Assembly (NCBI GenBank): GCA_017444165.1
Contig: JAFSXH010000292.1
Coordinates: 1 to 7,285 of the forward strand
DNA length: 7,285 nucleotides
Direction of reading: 5' to 3'
From: a bacterium
GTDB taxonomy: Bacteria > Vulcanimicrobiota > Xenobia > Xenobiales > Xenobiaceae
Under the pieces are notes generated by a model, which saw only the letters and a list, made by a program, of their open reading frames with translations, had not been told where the DNA came from and did no database searches. How positions within the stretch are numbered: the stretch's first letter is position 1; each line of letters begins with the position of its first letter. The position numbers and the translations under genes were made by a program. This document shows, piece after piece, positions 6,034 through 7,285 of the stretch.

Positions 6034-7285
6034 GTGGACGAGATCATAGGTAGTTTGTTGGGGAATTATAAAATAACTGGCAAACTCGGCCAGGGGGGCA
6101 TGGGGATAGTTTACCGTGGTATAGATCAGGAGCTAGAGATTCCTGTGGCGATCAAGGTTTTGCCCGATGAAATGCGCTCTGATATAGCTATCAAGCATTT
6201 TAAGAAAGAAGCCAGGGCTGTTGCTCACTTGAATGATCCTCGTATTGTGAGGATTTATAGTATAGGCTATAAAGGTGATGGGATGCCTTACTTTGCCATG
6301 GAGTACGTGGAGGGGAAGACTCTTAGTAGTTACATAGATGAAGACGTACCCAATTCAGAGCAGATGAGCTGGCGTTTGGATAGGTTCCAAGAAATTTTGC
6401 AAGCTATGGTCCATGCTCACGAGAATGGGGTAGTTCATCGCGATCTTAAGCCTGGAAATATAATGATTACTACCTCTGGCTCAGTTAAGGTCCTAGATTT
6501 TGGCCTGGCTCTCGTGGATGACAAGCATAGTCAGACCAAGCCTGGCACGGGTACTCTAACTTACGCCTCTCCCGAACAGGTGGAGGGCAAAGTCACAGAT
6601 AAGCGCACCGATATTTACTCTTTGGGGGTGATCCTCTATAAGATGCTCACTGGGGAGCTTCCTTTCACGGGTTATCATCCTTTTGAGGTTATGCGTAAAA
6701 TTACCAGTCTTCCCGCTCCGTCAGTCAGAGATCTCAATCCCAGAGTTTCTGAGGACTTATCCAATGTGGTTAAGCGTTGTTTAGAAAAGGAGCCCGAGAG
6801 ACGTTTCCAGAGTGTACGGGAGCTTCTGCAGAGATTCAGGGCCTGTCGTCGAGGTGGGCAGAATGGGCCAAGTGGGGAAGCCGATGGCTCGGGGACGTCC
6901 ACTGGTAGTGTTGTGAGTGATGGGCCAAGCGAGCCAGAGGGAGGAAACGGCAGCTTGGGGACGTCTACTGGTAGTGATGTGAGTGAAACTCAAGTAACTG
7001 TTCCTTCGAGTTCATTGTCTACTGCTAGCAAGCGTGTAGGTGATCGCTTTGAGTTTGGCCGCTATCCTCAAGGACCAAATGGCGAGGTCAGACCGATAAC
7101 TTGGCGAGTGTTGCGCCGTGATTCTGACGGTTTGCTGGTTATTGCTGAGATGGGTTTAGATGCCAAGCCTTACAACGAAGAGGAAGTTGGTGTTATAACT
7201 TGGTCTGACTGTACTTTGCGCCGTTGGTTGAACAGTGAATTCTATGAAAAGGCGTTTAACCAACAAGAGCAATTTTTAATCAATA
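6034..7285 (+). CDS. Ser/Thr protein kinase with DUF6273-like C-terminal domain (3' partial)
   Basis: The frame is open from the GTG at 6034 to the window edge (417 codons seen, stop beyond). Kinase landmarks: LGQGGMGIVYRG (18-29), Lys41 in VAIK, helix-C Glu59, HRDLKPGN (135-142), DFG (155-157), an activation segment with Thr168, 172, 174 and 176, ASPEQ (178-182) and KRTDIYSLG (190-198). All are intact, so it should be active. After a Gly/Ser-rich linker (about 272-333) comes a second domain: VGDRFEFGRYPQG (335-347), ITWRVL (355-360), LLVIAEMGLDAKPYN (367-381) and ITWSDCTLRRWLNSEF (388-403), which match my recollection of DUF6273, a module of unknown function often fused to signalling domains. 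No membrane helix lies between kinase and DUF6273. The start is uncertain: GTG 6034 lacks a good ribosome binding site, and TTG 6055 or 6058, behind an AGG at 6048-6050, would trim 7-8 residues and align better with the upstream kinase. The two kinases are paralogous in the catalytic part, suggesting tandem duplication then domain exchange. Confidence 0.93.
   Translation, partial: MDEIIGSLLGNYKITGKLGQGGMGIVYRGIDQELEIPVAIKVLPDEMRSDIAIKHFKKEARAVAHLNDPRIVRIYSIGYKGDGMPYFAMEYVEGKTLSSYIDEDVPNSEQMSWRLDRFQEILQAMVHAHENGVVHRDLKPGNIMITTSGSVKVLDFGLALVDDKHSQTKPGTGTLTYASPEQVEGKVTDKRTDIYSLGVILYKMLTGELPFTGYHPFEVMRKITSLPAPSVRDLNPRVSEDLSNVVKRCLEKEPERRFQSVRELLQRFRACRRGGQNGPSGEADGSGTSTGSVVSDGPSEPEGGNGSLGTSTGSDVSETQVTVPSSSLSTASKRVGDRFEFGRYPQGPNGEVRPITWRVLRRDSDGLLVIAEMGLDAKPYNEEEVGVITWSDCTLRRWLNSEFYEKAFNQQEQFLIN
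6863..6985 (+). repeat. Imperfect tandem duplication coding the kinase linker
   Basis: Unit 1 (6863-6919, 57 bp) is followed directly by unit 2 (6920-6985, 66 bp). Both open with the same 10 bases (ATGGGCCAAG) and end in a 29-bp block that matches at 27 positions (6891-6919 against 6957-6985). The middles differ and unit 2 is 9 bp longer, so the frame is kept. The encoded peptides are GPS...GTSTGSVVS and GPS...GTSTGSDVS. The block lies wholly within the Gly/Ser linker between the kinase and the DUF6273-like domain and points to recent expansion. Confidence 0.8.

Noticed and set aside
6675..6993. Two minus-strand ORFs (6675-6902 and 6781-6993)
   Set aside because: They lie opposite the intact second kinase frame, have no ribosome binding site or recognisable domain, and arise from the GC-rich linker.

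Overview
The window is 7.3 kb of a bacterial chromosome with every confident gene on the + strand. Its content (transmembrane/GAF/GGDEF-like signalling protein, lipoprotein, HIT hydrolase, two Hanks-type Ser/Thr kinases with different output or sensor domains), its GTG starts and its sigma70-like promoters fit a signalling-rich, probably poorly characterised, bacterial lineage. A kinase fused to a DUF6273-like module hints at an anaerobic or gut-associated group, but I cannot name the phylum from sequence alone. I see no phage, insertion sequence, CRISPR or plasmid signature.

Layout. (1) 1-1509: 3' part of a membrane protein with two visible membrane helices, a long coiled coil, a GAF domain and a C-terminal GGDEF domain. 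Its catalytic motif has decayed to EGDTF, but the RxxD inhibitory site is intact, so it looks like a c-di-GMP receptor rather than a synthase. (2) 1510-1886: a 377-bp gap that is not empty. It holds a near-consensus promoter (1537-1564), a predicted discrete structured RNA of about 150 nt (about 1571-1722) with a 12-position closing helix and a 7-bp pseudoknot, and a second strong promoter (1787-1814) for the next gene. (3) 1887-3332: a lipoprotein with an Ig-like N-terminal part and a beta-propeller-like C-terminal part. (4) 3368-4207: a 279-residue protein of unknown function with five cysteines in its first 74 residues. (5) 4312-4824: a HIT-family nucleotide hydrolase/phosphorylase of the Ap4A type, behind its own promoter. 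(6) 4876-6012 and 6034-end: two adjacent paralogous Ser/Thr kinases. The first carries a C-terminal FHA domain; the second has a Gly/Ser-rich linker with an internal duplication and a DUF6273-like domain, and runs off the window.

How they may work together. The two kinases are 21 bp apart and probably co-transcribed, so they could form a phospho-relay or cross-phosphorylation pair in which the FHA domain reads phosphothreonine. The GAF/GGDEF-like protein would be a separate c-di-GMP-responsive membrane component. The HIT enzyme is likely housekeeping (dinucleoside polyphosphate turnover) and may also drive the kinase genes by read-through. The most novel-looking element is the promoter-driven pseudoknotted RNA at 1571-1722, which I could not assign to any RNA class I know.
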